53,304 nt of DNA from Alphaproteobacteria bacterium (GCA_005884765.1 VAZV01000137.1:1-53304), one strand, 5' to 3'; counted from the first letter of the stretch, positions 41,136 to 52,434 are shown. Translations and numbers: made by a program. The notes: a model not told the origin generated them from the sequence alone.

Positions 41136-41306
41136 ATGATGGATCTGAAGGCGCAGCTAGACGAGCAGCCCACAGGCACAGAGGACTATGAGCCGACTAG
41201 CAACCTCGCGACTATGGATTTTGTCGAGCGCTGCTTCATCGTTGCAGCGATGACGGCGTTCCTGGCCTTGATCGGAAGCATCGCCTGGATGTGGATGCAC
41301 GGGTGA
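41136..41306 (+). CDS. Small single-helix membrane protein
   Basis: A 56-residue protein, MMDLKAQLDEQPTGTEDYEP..., with one C-terminal membrane helix (FIVAAMTAFLALIGSIAWMWM). AGGAG lies seven bases before ATG 41136. An acidic, disordered N-terminal half before a tail helix suggests a tail-anchored regulator. It is too short for family assignment; no function is known to me. Confidence 0.65.
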   Translation: MMDLKAQLDEQPTGTEDYEPTSNLATMDFVERCFIVAAMTAFLALIGSIAWMWMHG

Positions 41307-41399
41307 ACCGTGGCCGCGAATTCCAGCGTGGATTCATTTTCACGGTGTCCGGCTAAGAGGACACGGAACGGGAATGCCCGTTGCAGCCCGGGAGAATTT

Positions 41400-41648
41400 T
41401 TAGATCGGTGACGAGTCCGCTGACGTACAGACAGTTCCATAAAGCCGGATCAGACTTCTCCACGGGCGCTGCCCCCAAGTCGATGCCCTCTCCTGCGAGC
41501 CCCGTCCGCGGCGCCCCTGCGGACGGGGTACTTCGTTTGGTTCACGTTGTTGGGGTGTCATCATCACGACCGACCACGCTACTCGGCATAAGGCCGCAAC
41601 CATGCAGACAGTCCATCCAATTAGTTCGAACACGCCACGCGAATGCAT
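41400..41648 (-). CDS. Possible small membrane protein (doubtful)
   Basis: A minus-strand open frame of 82 residues whose first part, VFELIGWTVCMVAALCRVAWSVVMMTP, looks like a membrane helix of a kind I recall from small Bradyrhizobium proteins. The rest is basic and low-complexity and runs over the strong hairpin at 41500-41528, and there is no clear ribosome site. It may be only an N-terminal remnant or not a gene at all. The 436-bp gap between 41306 and 41743 otherwise holds nothing I can support. Confidence 0.3.
   Translation of the reverse strand: MHSRGVFELIGWTVCMVAALCRVAWSVVMMTPQQREPNEVPRPQGRRGRGSQERASTWGQRPWRSLIRLYGTVCTSADSSPI
41500..41528. repeat. GC-rich perfect hairpin
   Basis: CCCCGTCCGC (41500-41509) and GCGGACGGGG (41519-41528) form a perfect 10-bp stem with a 9-base loop. 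There is no T-run after it on the plus strand. It may be a repeat unit or a terminator-like element between small genes. Confidence 0.6.
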
Positions 41649-41742
41649 CGATCGCGTCGCCGAAACGGCCGTGACGTAACCGCAAATCCGCTGTTCGCCT
41701 TAAAATCAAAGCGGCCCTGAATCCGATAGCTCTGATTGTCGT

Positions 41743-41868
41743 TCAGATAATGCTGAACGCGATAGCCACCCCCAAAACGATCAACATATTGGCGCTCGCG
41801 ATGGTGAGCGCGAGACAAAGATCGCCGATGACGCTTTCAGATGGGAACTTGGGTCGTTTGCCAGACAT
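41743..41868 (-). CDS. 41-residue membrane peptide
   Basis: MSGKRPKFPSESVIGDLCLA followed by LTIASANMLIVLGVAIAFSII: a basic head and one membrane helix to the very end. GGGGAA lies before ATG 41868 at about six bases. Such tiny membrane peptides are usually missed; support here is the clean hydrophobic profile and ribosome site only. Its location among other small orphan genes and a histidine kinase may be relevant. Function unknown. Confidence 0.5.
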   Translation of the reverse strand: MSGKRPKFPSESVIGDLCLALTIASANMLIVLGVAIAFSII

Positions 41869-41958
41869 GCAGTTCCCCATGCGTTTTTTGCCCGCCCTTG
41901 GAGAGATCACGCGGGCGGCGGGGATTCGTTCCGGCTGCGACCCTTTTTATTGCTGTGC

Positions 41959-42180
41959 CTATAGGGCGCCGATGGCTTCTATTGCCTGTTTCGAAATCTG
42001 CACCGGATCGCAAATGCCGGTTTGACCGATCTCGATTATTTTCCGTGCGACTATCTCTGTTAGCGGATCGCTGCGATCTGACAGGCCAATCGCCCGCAAG
42101 GTTTGCTCGTAGGTGGTCACGAGGCGATCAATGTCCTCCGGCCCTAATGGGACGTTTTGTAGCAGCCTGTGAATGGTCAT
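41959..42180 (-). CDS. Conserved small hypothetical protein
   Basis: A 73-residue protein, MTIHRLLQNVPLGPEDIDRL..., predicted all helical with a regular charge pattern. AGGGGCG precedes ATG 42180. The block PLGPEDIDRLVTTYEQTLRA and KIIEIGQTGICDPVQISKQAI is of a kind I remember as a conserved Bradyrhizobium hypothetical protein. It has no signal or membrane segment. Function unknown. Confidence 0.72.
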   Translation of the reverse strand: MTIHRLLQNVPLGPEDIDRLVTTYEQTLRAIGLSDRSDPLTEIVARKIIEIGQTGICDPVQISKQAIEAIGAL

Positions 42181-42242
42181 TGCACGCCCCTGAGCATGAA
42201 TGATAGCGGCAAACCGGCTTGCCGAATACCGGAAGGATCGCG

Positions 42243-42473
42243 CTAGTTTCGAGCTTTGATCTCAAGTCTAGCCATGCTCCCCCCCCCCGCTATTCCGACC
42301 GGCCGCTTTCGGTTTGGCAGGCTTTCGATGGTCCGTTCGGCAAAGACGATCGCAGTATCACGGCTGAACGCGGTCCCCATCTTGGTGCGTGTTTCGTCCA
42401 GCCGGACGGTCCACTTCCATCCGGTCGGGTTCGCGGTTTGAACCACGTTGTATTCGTATCCCTTGTATCTCAT
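42243..42473 (-). CDS. Small hypothetical protein in the kinase operon
   Basis: A 76-residue protein. MRYKGYEYNVVQTANPTGWKWTVRL...KMGTAFSRDTAIVFAERTIESLP looks like a small beta-alpha domain. It begins six bases after the histidine kinase stop, with GAAGG before its ATG, so it is co-transcribed with the kinase. It could be a partner or target of the kinase, but nothing in the sequence names a function. Confidence 0.65.
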   Translation of the reverse strand: MRYKGYEYNVVQTANPTGWKWTVRLDETRTKMGTAFSRDTAIVFAERTIESLPNRKRPVGIAGGGSMARLEIKARN

Positions 42474-42478
42474 CGCGA

Positions 42479-43141
42479 TTAGTGCCTTCGCGATTGCAAA
42501 TGTGCTGGCTTAACGAGGCGGGCGGAGACACCAAGACTGTCATGCTCAAACTGAAGTTTGGCATCGAGCCCATTCGCCAACGCTCGCATGAGCTGAAAAC
42601 CCAGCCCTCCGTCGGTGGCAGGATCGAAATGCTCTGGGAAGCCGACGCCGTCGTCCGTCACTTCCACCACGAATGATCCGTCGTCATTCGTCTCGCAGCG
42701 TACATTCACCTTCACAACCAGGCCCGCCGGATGCGCATACTTGCTGGCGTTTGTAAGCAGCTCGGCAGTGATAAGTCCTGCGTGAAGTGCGTGACGCGGG
42801 TCGATGCAGCCGCCGCAAGCATGATCGAACGTCAGGTTCACCCTGCCGTCCGGGCTGAGCGCGCTGATCATCTCGGAAATTTCCTCCAGGAAATCGCCGA
42901 GGTTTACGCCGTTGCTGTTGGCGGTTTGCGCCAGTGACTTATGGAGTTTCGCGGTGACTTCGATCCGTGCGTGAAGATCGTCGAGCAACCCGCAAACCTG
43001 CTCGGTCGTAGAGATTTTGCCGCTCTTGGAAATGGCGTCGCGCTGAAGGCGAATGACGCTGCTCAGGCTAGCCAGATTGTTTGCGATCCGGTGATCGGCC
43101 TCGGCCAGTCCGACGCCTCCATATTCGATCTGAATTGGCAT
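42479..43141 (-). CDS. Sensorless histidine kinase (HisKA_2/HWE-like)
   Basis: A 220-residue kinase consisting only of the catalytic module. The phosphate-accepting His 17 lies in EADHRIANNLASLSSVIRLQ, the N-box in ELLTNASKYAHPAG, and the G-box in VTDDGVGFPEHFDP followed by GLGFQLMRALA. There is no sensor or membrane region before residue 11. HisKA_2/HWE kinases are frequent in alphaproteobacteria and often feed the PhyR-EcfG general stress pathway; no response regulator or sigma factor is adjacent here. GGACGG lies six bases before ATG 43141. Input would have to come from a partner protein. Confidence 0.87.
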   Translation of the reverse strand: MPIQIEYGGVGLAEADHRIANNLASLSSVIRLQRDAISKSGKISTTEQVCGLLDDLHARIEVTAKLHKSLAQTANSNGVNLGDFLEEISEMISALSPDGRVNLTFDHACGGCIDPRHALHAGLITAELLTNASKYAHPAGLVVKVNVRCETNDDGSFVVEVTDDGVGFPEHFDPATDGGLGFQLMRALANGLDAKLQFEHDSLGVSARLVKPAHLQSRRH

Positions 43142-43344
43142 TTTTTCCGTCCCCTTTACGCCGACAGGTTGCGCTTCAAAGGGCCGAAACTCAACAAAAA
43201 CATAGTAAGTCCAATGGGTTAGTGGCGTGTTTAATGCCTTTGTGGCTCTATTTGTCTAACCCGAAAAATTAGGTTAATGAGTATAAACAGTAAGGAGCTC
43301 ATGATGCGCTTCTTACAACCGGGCGCGCACAGGAGGAGCTTCAG

Positions 43345-43563
43345 ATGGGTCAGCTCAATCGAGGCGAGCGGCTCCAAATCATGCTCACGCAGGCGGAACT
43401 CCGGGTGGTCGACACCTGGCGTTTTACAAAGCGGATGCCAAGCCGGGCCGCAGCCATACGGGAATTGCTCAAGCGCGGCATGGCTGCGGAAGGATTTGCG
43501 GAACTCGAAGACGGCCAGAAGTCAAAGGACTTCTCCGTTCTGTCGGACGGCGCGGCCGAGTAG
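43345..43563 (+). CDS. Small RHH-like protein
   Basis: A 72-residue protein. MGQLNRGERLQIMLTQAELRVVDTWRFTKRMPSRAAAIRELLKRGM resembles a ribbon-helix-helix DNA-binding domain (strand, helix, helix). AGGAGGA lies before ATG 43345. No toxin gene follows, so it is not evidently an antitoxin. It diverges from the histidine kinase gene, with 203 bp between the starts. DNA binding is inferred from the fold-like pattern. Confidence 0.75.
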   Translation: MGQLNRGERLQIMLTQAELRVVDTWRFTKRMPSRAAAIRELLKRGMAAEGFAELEDGQKSKDFSVLSDGAAE

Positions 43564-43589
43564 AGATCAGATTCTCCTGCTCACAATTC

Positions 43590-44111
43590 CTAGCCACCAC
43601 CCGTGCGGAGCGGTTTCGCCGCTGCTACCTCGGAGCGCAGACTGAAACCGGAAATCGGAATGTGGGCGTATCGCTGTTCGGGCACGCCGTCATGCATGAA
43701 GCCAAGCTTCGCCATCCGCAGTTCTTCTGCCACCGTAATCAGGACCGGCGGATATTCGCCGATGATGATGGCAGCTCGCACAAGGGTCAGCGTTGCCCGT
43801 TCATCCAGCAGCATCCGATACATCACGTTGATCGGGCGGGCGTGCTCAAACGTGACGTGCCGCTTCCAGTCTTTGTCGCCCGCGTCCCGGATCTGTTTGG
43901 CGGCGTCGCTGAGGCGGTGATAGGTCCGCCAGTTCTCCCGGTTAAACTTCCCGCATTCCAGATAAAGCGAGATGCCGCAAATCATCTCCTTGATGGAGAA
44001 GCTCGACCTGACGCCTGCCCTTGCGCAATCGATCAGCGCATTGATGAGGATGCGAGCCTTCTTCGCATCAAGTGTCTTGTCGTGAATCGAATGTCCCATT
44101 TTCGCATGCAC
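43590..44111 (-). CDS. Hypothetical helical protein
   Basis: A 173-residue protein without signal peptide or membrane helix. Helical segments (DAKKARILINALIDCARAGV, WRTYHRLSDAAKQIRDAGDKDWKRHVTFEHA) precede a short C-terminal tail. A start at ATG 44099 is equally possible. It converges on the small RHH-like gene with 26 bp between stops. I do not recognise a family; I cannot offer a function. Confidence 0.6.
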   Translation of the reverse strand: MHAKMGHSIHDKTLDAKKARILINALIDCARAGVRSSFSIKEMICGISLYLECGKFNRENWRTYHRLSDAAKQIRDAGDKDWKRHVTFEHARPINVMYRMLLDERATLTLVRAAIIIGEYPPVLITVAEELRMAKLGFMHDGVPEQRYAHIPISGFSLRSEVAAAKPLRTGGG

Positions 44112-44214
44112 TGGTGCCAGTGACCGTTGATGCCGCGAACAGTCGACTCGCGCAACAGGAATATCGGGGTTCGAAAAAAGGCGGTCGGGGTGGGATCCCG
44201 CGCGGCTATAAGTC

Positions 44215-44830
44215 CCTCGCTCGCTTCATTTGCGCACAAATGATTTGCCCGACAGGCAAAGTTCGCCAATTTCTGTCCAGCCCGCACGCAAAAAATATTT
44301 CGCTTGTGCCGTCGGGCAAATCACCTCCACTTATTCCCGCGTCCTGTCCCACATGAGGGCGGATCGCGAGTCGTCACGAAACGCGGGATGGGATGTGGTG
44401 GACGCGGGTGCGTCGGCGCGCAAGGTGGCTGCAGGGCGAGGTCAAACTCGTGAGCGGTTCACAGCGCGCAAGACGAACGGCGCTATTCGCGTACGGCAAA
44501 ACCGTGTGGTCCTGACGCCCGTTGCTGGCGCCAAGTCCGCGGAGGCGTGCCGGCCCAACCGGGCTTAGGCGAGCCATCAATCCGCTGACGACGGTGACAA
44601 GACGAATTCGTCGCCGGGGAGAGCGCGGCATAAGCCGTAGAGCCATTGCGCAGGGAATGCCGGATTGCCTCCGCTGAACCTGTATGCTCGTGTGCGCTTC
44701 TTTGCGCAATTTTGCACGCGAGATCGCGGGTGCAGCGCGCACCCGGCATTCCCTGTACCCTCTTTATGTCGAGGGTGACAAACGCAAGAACTCGGGCGCG
44801 TTGCGCCGCGAGGATGTTGAGTTATGGCTT
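44215..44830. repeat. About 600-bp non-coding Bradyrhizobium-type repeat
   Basis: The stretch from CTCGCTTCATTTGCGCAC to GAGGATGTTGAG matches, from memory, a long intergenic repeat found many times in Bradyrhizobium genomes (blocks TTTGCCCGACAGGCAAAG, CGTGTGGTCCTGACGCCCG, TTCGTCGCCGGGGAGAGC). Inside, CAGGGAATGCCGG (44651-44663) and CCGGCATTCCCTG (44743-44755) are perfect 13-bp inverted repeats. Open frames in it occur in several phases and none has a convincing ribosome site. Exact borders are uncertain. Confidence 0.6.
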
Positions 44831-44870
44831 GATGGTGTAGATGACGCTCATGATCGGGAAGCGAAAAACC

Positions 44871-45656
44871 TCACAGCAATTCCGGCTGCTCCACCGCGAT
44901 CGCATCTCCGAGCGCAATCTCGCCGCCATGGATCACCTCGGCATAGATGCCGCAGTCGGCATGGCCCAAACGCCGCTGCAGCGCCTGCGGGATGGCGAGG
45001 TCGCGTGCGGCGGTCTCGGGATCGACATTGATGGCAGCGCAGCGCGTGATCCGTTTTACGACCTTGAGCCTGGTATCACCGATCGCCAGCGTCTGGCCGA
45101 GCAGTTCCAATTCGTGCCAGGCCGGCCAGCCCTCGACATAGAGGTTGGCGCGGAAGCGCAGGGGGTGGACCGGTTGTCCGATCATGTCCTCGATCGCCTG
45201 GAGGCTGCCGAGATTGATGATCGAAACGACTTTGCGGGCGACGTCGGAAAACCGGTGGCCCGCGCTGGCGAGAATCTTGGGCGGTCCCTTGATCTCGCCG
45301 GCATACGCGGCTGCGAAGAAGCGCTCGATCGCGGCCCGCCCCTCGGCGGTTTCGAGATCGCCCTCGGCCAAAATCTCGCCGTTGCGGCGGATGGTCAGGG
45401 TGTGGTTTGCATCCTGGAAATGCGTGTGCAGGGCCGCCAGCCATTCGTCCCGCATCAGCATCAGGAAATGAGCTTTTGGCAGCCAGGCAGGCGCGGCCGG
45501 ATCGAAGCCGCTGGGCCCATTCTCGATGGCATAACGGCGGTCGGCGGGGAGCATCTCGCCGACGCCAAGGCCTACATTGGTTAAAGGCTCCGGGGAAAGG
45601 CCTTTGACAGGGTAGCGGTAAAGGCCGGTGATCTTTGCGGGCGGGGTCATGGACAT
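44871..45656 (-). CDS. MOSC-domain protein
   Basis: A 261-residue protein with an N-terminal MOSC_N beta-barrel (ITGLYRYPVKGLSPEPLTNV) and a C-terminal MOSC domain (PLRFRANLYVEGWPAWHELELLGQTLAIGD, RRLGHADCGIYAEVIHGGEIALGD). MOSC proteins bind or carry sulfur for molybdenum cofactor enzymes; some (YcbX, YiiM) reduce N-hydroxylated bases. ATG 45656 is taken as start because the barrel begins at once after it; the frame runs further upstream through the clpB promoter region. It is divergent from clpB. Confidence 0.85.
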   Translation of the reverse strand: MSMTPPAKITGLYRYPVKGLSPEPLTNVGLGVGEMLPADRRYAIENGPSGFDPAAPAWLPKAHFLMLMRDEWLAALHTHFQDANHTLTIRRNGEILAEGDLETAEGRAAIERFFAAAYAGEIKGPPKILASAGHRFSDVARKVVSIINLGSLQAIEDMIGQPVHPLRFRANLYVEGWPAWHELELLGQTLAIGDTRLKVVKRITRCAAINVDPETAARDLAIPQALQRRLGHADCGIYAEVIHGGEIALGDAIAVEQPELL

Positions 45657-45881
45657 CAGGTTTCTTAAGAGATTCCGGAGGCTCGCGCCACCGCACACGA
45701 ATTTGTGAAGGCGCCTCTTCCGTTTCGATAAGCCCCTTCCCACATTTGCCCCAGGCCGGCGCGACCGTCGGCCGATCCGACCGCCGGCTGGTTGAGGAAC
45801 GTCGATGCGGCTGCGCGGAAACCCAATGAAGATGCCGTAACAGTGCCTTCGGGGCTGAGCGGCAGGCTGAGGGAAATCCTG

Positions 45882-48521
<2,640 letters not shown>

Positions 48522-48589
48522 GGTTTTCGATGCGTGCGATGGAGGGTGACCGGGATGCGCTCCAGCAATGGCAGGGGGCGTCCCGGTTG

Positions 48590-48844
48590 TCATTCCTGGC
48601 TGACCGTGGGACCTGTTTCCTCGTCCTCGCTCGGCTCAAGCTCGGAGAGGATATCGACGAGTTCGCGAATGCGGCCGGTCGCCAGCGGCTTGCCGGCATT
48701 CAGCAACGGCTCGTCATTGGCGAGCCAGGCCTGGGCCTCCGCCAACTCGTCTACGGTCGCGCCGGTCCCGATGATCTCTGCGATGGTGACATCGTCGGCG
48801 CCCGCGACCGCCTTGCTGACATCGTCTCGTGTGACGCGTCTCAT
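48590..48844 (-). CDS. Conserved small hypothetical protein
   Basis: An 84-residue acidic protein, MRRVTRDDVSKAVAGADDVT..., mostly helical. The block TGATVDELAEAQAWLANDEPLLNAGKPLATGRIRELVDIL is a pattern I recall in Bradyrhizobium small proteins. It is convergent with clpB, separated by about 70 bp. Function unknown. Confidence 0.7.
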   Translation of the reverse strand: MRRVTRDDVSKAVAGADDVTIAEIIGTGATVDELAEAQAWLANDEPLLNAGKPLATGRIRELVDILSELEPSEDEETGPTVSQE

Positions 48845-48921
48845 CGGTTACCCCCTTACGCAAAGCCAGCGTCCCTGCCCGCCGAAGGCGGTGGGCAGGG
48901 GACGCAACGCCTCAGCACGCC

Positions 48922-49284
48922 TCAGCGGTTCGCGGTGAGCCGCGGCGGGGCCTGTGACGTCATCCATATTTCGACCGCAGCCAGCACTGCCACCACGATG
49001 CCAACCACGACGTGGACCGCCATCGGGCGGGTGGTTCCGTAGAAGCCCAGCACCCAAGGCGAGACCAGGACCCACAAGCCGACGATGAGGTTCAGCCACT
49101 CCTCCCAGACCGCAAATGCCGCAAGGGCTGCGATCGCCAGCACGGCGATCACGATGCCGGCGATATAGGCGTTCTGAGAGACCTTTCCGGCGTCGAAGCC
49201 GAATATCCAGGGCGAAAAGAACAGGAATGCGCCGAGGATCAGGTTGGCGACGTCGCACCATTTTGCGTTCGTCCAATTATCCAT
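48922..49284 (-). CDS. SPW-repeat membrane protein
   Basis: A 120-residue protein with four membrane helices in two repeats, each ending FSPWIFGF or VSPWVLGF; this is the SPW repeat family. The family has no known function; members are often induced by general stress. GGAGGG lies before ATG 49284, and a promoter resembling the EcfG general-stress type lies 33 bp further up. Inner membrane location is clear from the hydrophobic profile. Confidence 0.9.
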   Translation of the reverse strand: MDNWTNAKWCDVANLILGAFLFFSPWIFGFDAGKVSQNAYIAGIVIAVLAIAALAAFAVWEEWLNLIVGLWVLVSPWVLGFYGTTRPMAVHVVVGIVVAVLAAVEIWMTSQAPPRLTANR

Positions 49285-49316
49285 GACACCCTCCGTGAGA
49301 AGGTTCCTGCAGGATC

Positions 49317-49342
49317 AACCGGTTAATCGCCGCGCCGGTTCC
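49317..49342 (-). promoter_or_regulatory. EcfG-like promoter for the SPW-repeat gene
   Basis: On the minus strand GGAAC (49342-49338) is followed after 16 bases by CGGTT (49321-49317). The EcfG general-stress consensus in alphaproteobacteria is GGAAC-N16/17-CGTT; the -10 differs by one base. The SPW-repeat gene starts 33 bp downstream. Confidence 0.45.
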
Positions 49343-49539
49343 TCGGCCCGTGATGAAATTTTAATGAAACCAGCGGCGGGGAGCGTCCGTTTTCCTCGGA
49401 ATGGTCGGTTTGCAAGCGGCGTGCGCTCCCCGACGCGGGGGTGGCTGCGAAGCTTGGCTCGCGGCAATGTAGGGGGTTGCGCCTCCGCATAGCGAATGAA
49501 GCCGGCCCCGATCCCAATCAAATCCGGAAGGCGGTTTTC

Positions 49540-49974
49540 ATGAGCAGGGAACTTGTTGCCCACAACCGGCCGGTATTCGATCAGCTTCACCCGCGGATTT
49601 ATGGAGCCGCCGTCGTCCTTGTCGCTTGGTTCGCGCTGGCGGCCTGGCTCTTCTTCGACCGCAAGAATGGCATCGGGCTTTCCAATGATATCGGGCTTTC
49701 GCTGGCGATGGTCAGCGTTTTGCTCTTTGTGGCGGTCATGGTTCCCTGGTTGCTGTCGCTGGTTTGGAAAAAACACCGGAGGGCCCATCAACCGCATCCG
49801 CAAGAGGTCGCGTTTCACGATTGGAAGATGGGCGATTTCGCGGTCTGGGGTGCCAAGCTGCGCGGCGCGCATGCGGCCATCGACATGTTGCTGCCGCTGG
49901 CAGCCGTCGCTTTCGGTCTTACCGCGATCGGGATTGTCTTCCTGGTCTGCGCCAGCCTCGCCGGCCAGCCTTAG
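49540..49974 (+). CDS. Small polytopic membrane protein
   Basis: A 144-residue protein with three membrane helices (AAVVLVAWFALAAWLFF; LAMVSVLLFVAVMVPWLLSLVW; MLLPLAAVAFGLTAIGIVFLVCASL) and a charged loop HRRAHQPHPQEVAFHDWKMGDFAVWGAKLRGA. GGAAGG lies nine bases before ATG 49540. Its stop overlaps the stop of the M23 peptidase gene on the other strand by two bases. I recall similar proteins in relatives but no function. Confidence 0.72.
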   Translation: MSRELVAHNRPVFDQLHPRIYGAAVVLVAWFALAAWLFFDRKNGIGLSNDIGLSLAMVSVLLFVAVMVPWLLSLVWKKHRRAHQPHPQEVAFHDWKMGDFAVWGAKLRGAHAAIDMLLPLAAVAFGLTAIGIVFLVCASLAGQP

Positions 49975-52043
49975 CGGTTGCTGACCTGCTGCACCTGCCG
50001 CGGAGTTCCGGTAGCGTCGGAAATGCGCGCGCTACCGCCGCGGCCGGCCATCATCGCGTCGAGCCGATCGCGTTCCTTCTCGAAGCCTGTCATGACTGCG
50101 CCTTCGAGCGAGCGGCCGCGCGGCAGCTTGATGCGCATCGGATCGACGAAGCGTCCGTTGACCAGGATTTCGTAATGGACGTGGGCGCCGGTCGACATGC
50201 CGGTCGATCCGACGAAGCCGATCACCTGGCCCTGGCGCACCCGCTTGCCGACTTCCATGCCCTTGGCGAAGGCTGACATGTGACCATAGGCCGTCTCGTA
50301 ACCATTATTGTGTTTCAGGCGGACGTATTTGCCGTAGCCGCCTTCCCAGCCGACTTTCTCGACGACGCCATTGCCGGAGGCGAAGATCGGGGTGCCGTAG
50401 GCGGTGGCCCAGTCTACACCGGTATGCATCTTCACATAACCGAGGATCGGATGGCGGCGCCCGCCGAAGCCGGAGCGCATGATCGCGTTGTTGACGGGCT
50501 TGCGCACCAGGAATTTTTTCGCACTCTTGCCGGTCTCGTCGTAGTAGTCGACGACCGCGTCATCGGGGGTCTGGAAGCGATAATATTTCTTGGTCTCGCC
50601 GCCGACCGTCAGCGAAGCAAACAACACTTCGTTCTTCTCGGCGGACGCGCCTTCGTCTTCGCCGGCATAGAACACGTCAAAGGAATCGCCGGGCTGCACC
50701 TTGCGTTGGAAGTCGACGTCGTAGGAATAGATCCGGATCATGTCTTCGATGACGGGGGCCGGCACCTTATTGCGCATCGCGGTCTCGTAAATGCTCTGAT
50801 AGAGCCGCACGCCGCTGCCGTCGTCATCGTCGTCGTCTTCGCTGCTCTTGTTCTCGGCGGTATCCGTGACGGTGTTCATGCTTTGCACGTCGACCGCGAC
50901 GTATTTACCAAGATCGGATAGCGCAGCGATGGCTTCAACGGCGGAATCGTTGGCGACGATCACGCGATAGGGCTGTAACCGCGCGCCGGGGGCGGGGCCT
51001 GAGGGCGCCATCAGGATGCGCAGCTTCTCGCCCTCTTTCAATCCACCGTCACGGCCGCGCCCGCCAAGCGTCGACGCGATCGCCTTGGCCTCGTCTTGTG
51101 TCGCGCCCTGATCCTTCAGGATCGAAATGACGGTATCGCCCTTCTTGACGGCGTGGACGCGCTCGCCGGAGGGATTGCCGCCGGTGACCTGCTCCTTGGT
51201 CTTCGGCAGCAGCGTGACGTTTTCCGGAACCACGCGGGTTTCAAAGCCGGCATAGGGATCGGAGCCGCTGGCCTCGCTGGCGTAGGCGAGTTTCATGTCG
51301 GACTGCGCGCCGGTGACGTCGGCCGCGGCGTTGGCGAGCGCGGCGTAACGCACCCCGCCGCCATTGCCGTGCCAGTTCGCGGCATCGCGCACCCGCATCA
51401 GGACTTCGTCGAGCGCGACCACGGCGGCGACCTTGGCCTTGGGCAGGACCGGCGCGAGATCCTTGGTGACGAACGAGACCTCGGCATCGGGTTCGGCGGC
51501 GTCGGCATTGTTCGGATCGTCGGAGGCGGCAGGCGCGGCGGAGCCGACATCGGTCAGCATGCGCTGCGCATTGAAGGGCGGAATTTTTGCGGAAAGATCG
51601 CTGGTCGTCATCGACAAATTGCCGGAGATGCGGACGAACGGCCGAACCCGCATCACGTCGCGGTTGCCGACGCGGGTGACGGTGGATACCCGCACCACGT
51701 TGCGAGCCGCAGTCGATTCACCGGGCGGCGGCAGGCGGTCGCTCTTGTGCAGGCTGGCGGTGCGGTCATTGGCCCCGAACGCGCCGCGCAGCGCACTCTC
51801 GACCCGCTCCGGCACCCTGGCAAAGGTCATCTCGCCGTCGAGCGACGCAAAAACGGCGCCGCCGATAAGAGCCGCGCCGCATAAACCGGTCAGGATGGTG
51901 CCGCTGAACCATTGCACCGAGACGCGGCGGCGATCGATCACCGTGGCTTCGGAGCCGTCGACGGAAAGCGGCGGTTCGTGACCGAGATCGATAATCCCGG
52001 TTTCGCGCCCAAAGCCGCCCCCGCGTGACGTCCGTTGATTCAA
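49971..52043 (-). CDS. Membrane-anchored M23 peptidase
   Basis: A 690-residue protein. An N-terminal membrane helix (WFSGTILTGLCGAALIGGAVF, about 45-65) anchors a long periplasmic part. A LysM-like/opacity-associated segment (RVHAVKKGDTVISILKDQGATQDEAKAIA) comes at mid-length, then a six-Asp run (SSEDDDDDDGSG), then the C-terminal LytM/M23 domain: MRSGFGGRRHPILGYVKMHTGVDWA and GAHVHYEILVNG with all zinc ligands. It should be an active peptidoglycan endopeptidase (the family cuts cross-links). The TTG start at 52043 is uncertain. Such enzymes are often controlled by FtsEX or by metal; the acidic run may bind calcium or other cations. Confidence 0.9.
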   Translation of the reverse strand: MNQRTSRGGGFGRETGIIDLGHEPPLSVDGSEATVIDRRRVSVQWFSGTILTGLCGAALIGGAVFASLDGEMTFARVPERVESALRGAFGANDRTASLHKSDRLPPPGESTAARNVVRVSTVTRVGNRDVMRVRPFVRISGNLSMTTSDLSAKIPPFNAQRMLTDVGSAAPAASDDPNNADAAEPDAEVSFVTKDLAPVLPKAKVAAVVALDEVLMRVRDAANWHGNGGGVRYAALANAAADVTGAQSDMKLAYASEASGSDPYAGFETRVVPENVTLLPKTKEQVTGGNPSGERVHAVKKGDTVISILKDQGATQDEAKAIASTLGGRGRDGGLKEGEKLRILMAPSGPAPGARLQPYRVIVANDSAVEAIAALSDLGKYVAVDVQSMNTVTDTAENKSSEDDDDDDGSGVRLYQSIYETAMRNKVPAPVIEDMIRIYSYDVDFQRKVQPGDSFDVFYAGEDEGASAEKNEVLFASLTVGGETKKYYRFQTPDDAVVDYYDETGKSAKKFLVRKPVNNAIMRSGFGGRRHPILGYVKMHTGVDWATAYGTPIFASGNGVVEKVGWEGGYGKYVRLKHNNGYETAYGHMSAFAKGMEVGKRVRQGQVIGFVGSTGMSTGAHVHYEILVNGRFVDPMRIKLPRGRSLEGAVMTGFEKERDRLDAMMAGRGGSARISDATGTPRQVQQVSNR

Positions 52044-52434
52044 CCCACCATCCCCCCAAATATCAGTAACATACGATTAAGACCTATGCCCTTCCCGACT
52101 TTAGGTTTTCACCCGCTGATGGGGCGATTGGGGAACATGGCGCGCCGCAAGCCGGTCCGGGAATCAGAAGTCAAGGGAATGGCCGGAACCGCGAACGACT
52201 ACGCTGTGCTGGTCTCTCGATGTCTCTCGGCTGTTCGGAAAAGGCGACGGGTGCATTGAGATCGCCTGTCCCCTGACTGGATGAAACCCCGGCAGCCCCC
52301 ACTGGCATCCGGCGATTCAGTGCTTATTCTATATGCCAGAACGTCGCAGGATTGTGGCTCAAGTACGGCGCAAACTCCCCCAAAATCGAGACTTCTTTGC
52401 GTCGCAAGATTTCGCCAAGTGTTGCGACGATTTG
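52044..52434. other. Gap between the peptidase gene and the rRNA promoter
   Basis: The region holds no gene I can support. Short open frames overlap in both strands without ribosome sites. It contains the promoter of the M23 gene on the left and the upstream part of the rRNA promoter on the right. Confidence 0.5.

Noticed and set aside
44374..44742. Minus-strand hypothetical frames containing GRQDHTVLPYA
   Set aside because: They lie inside a long repeat whose copies are often annotated as hypothetical proteins; several phases are open and none has a good start.
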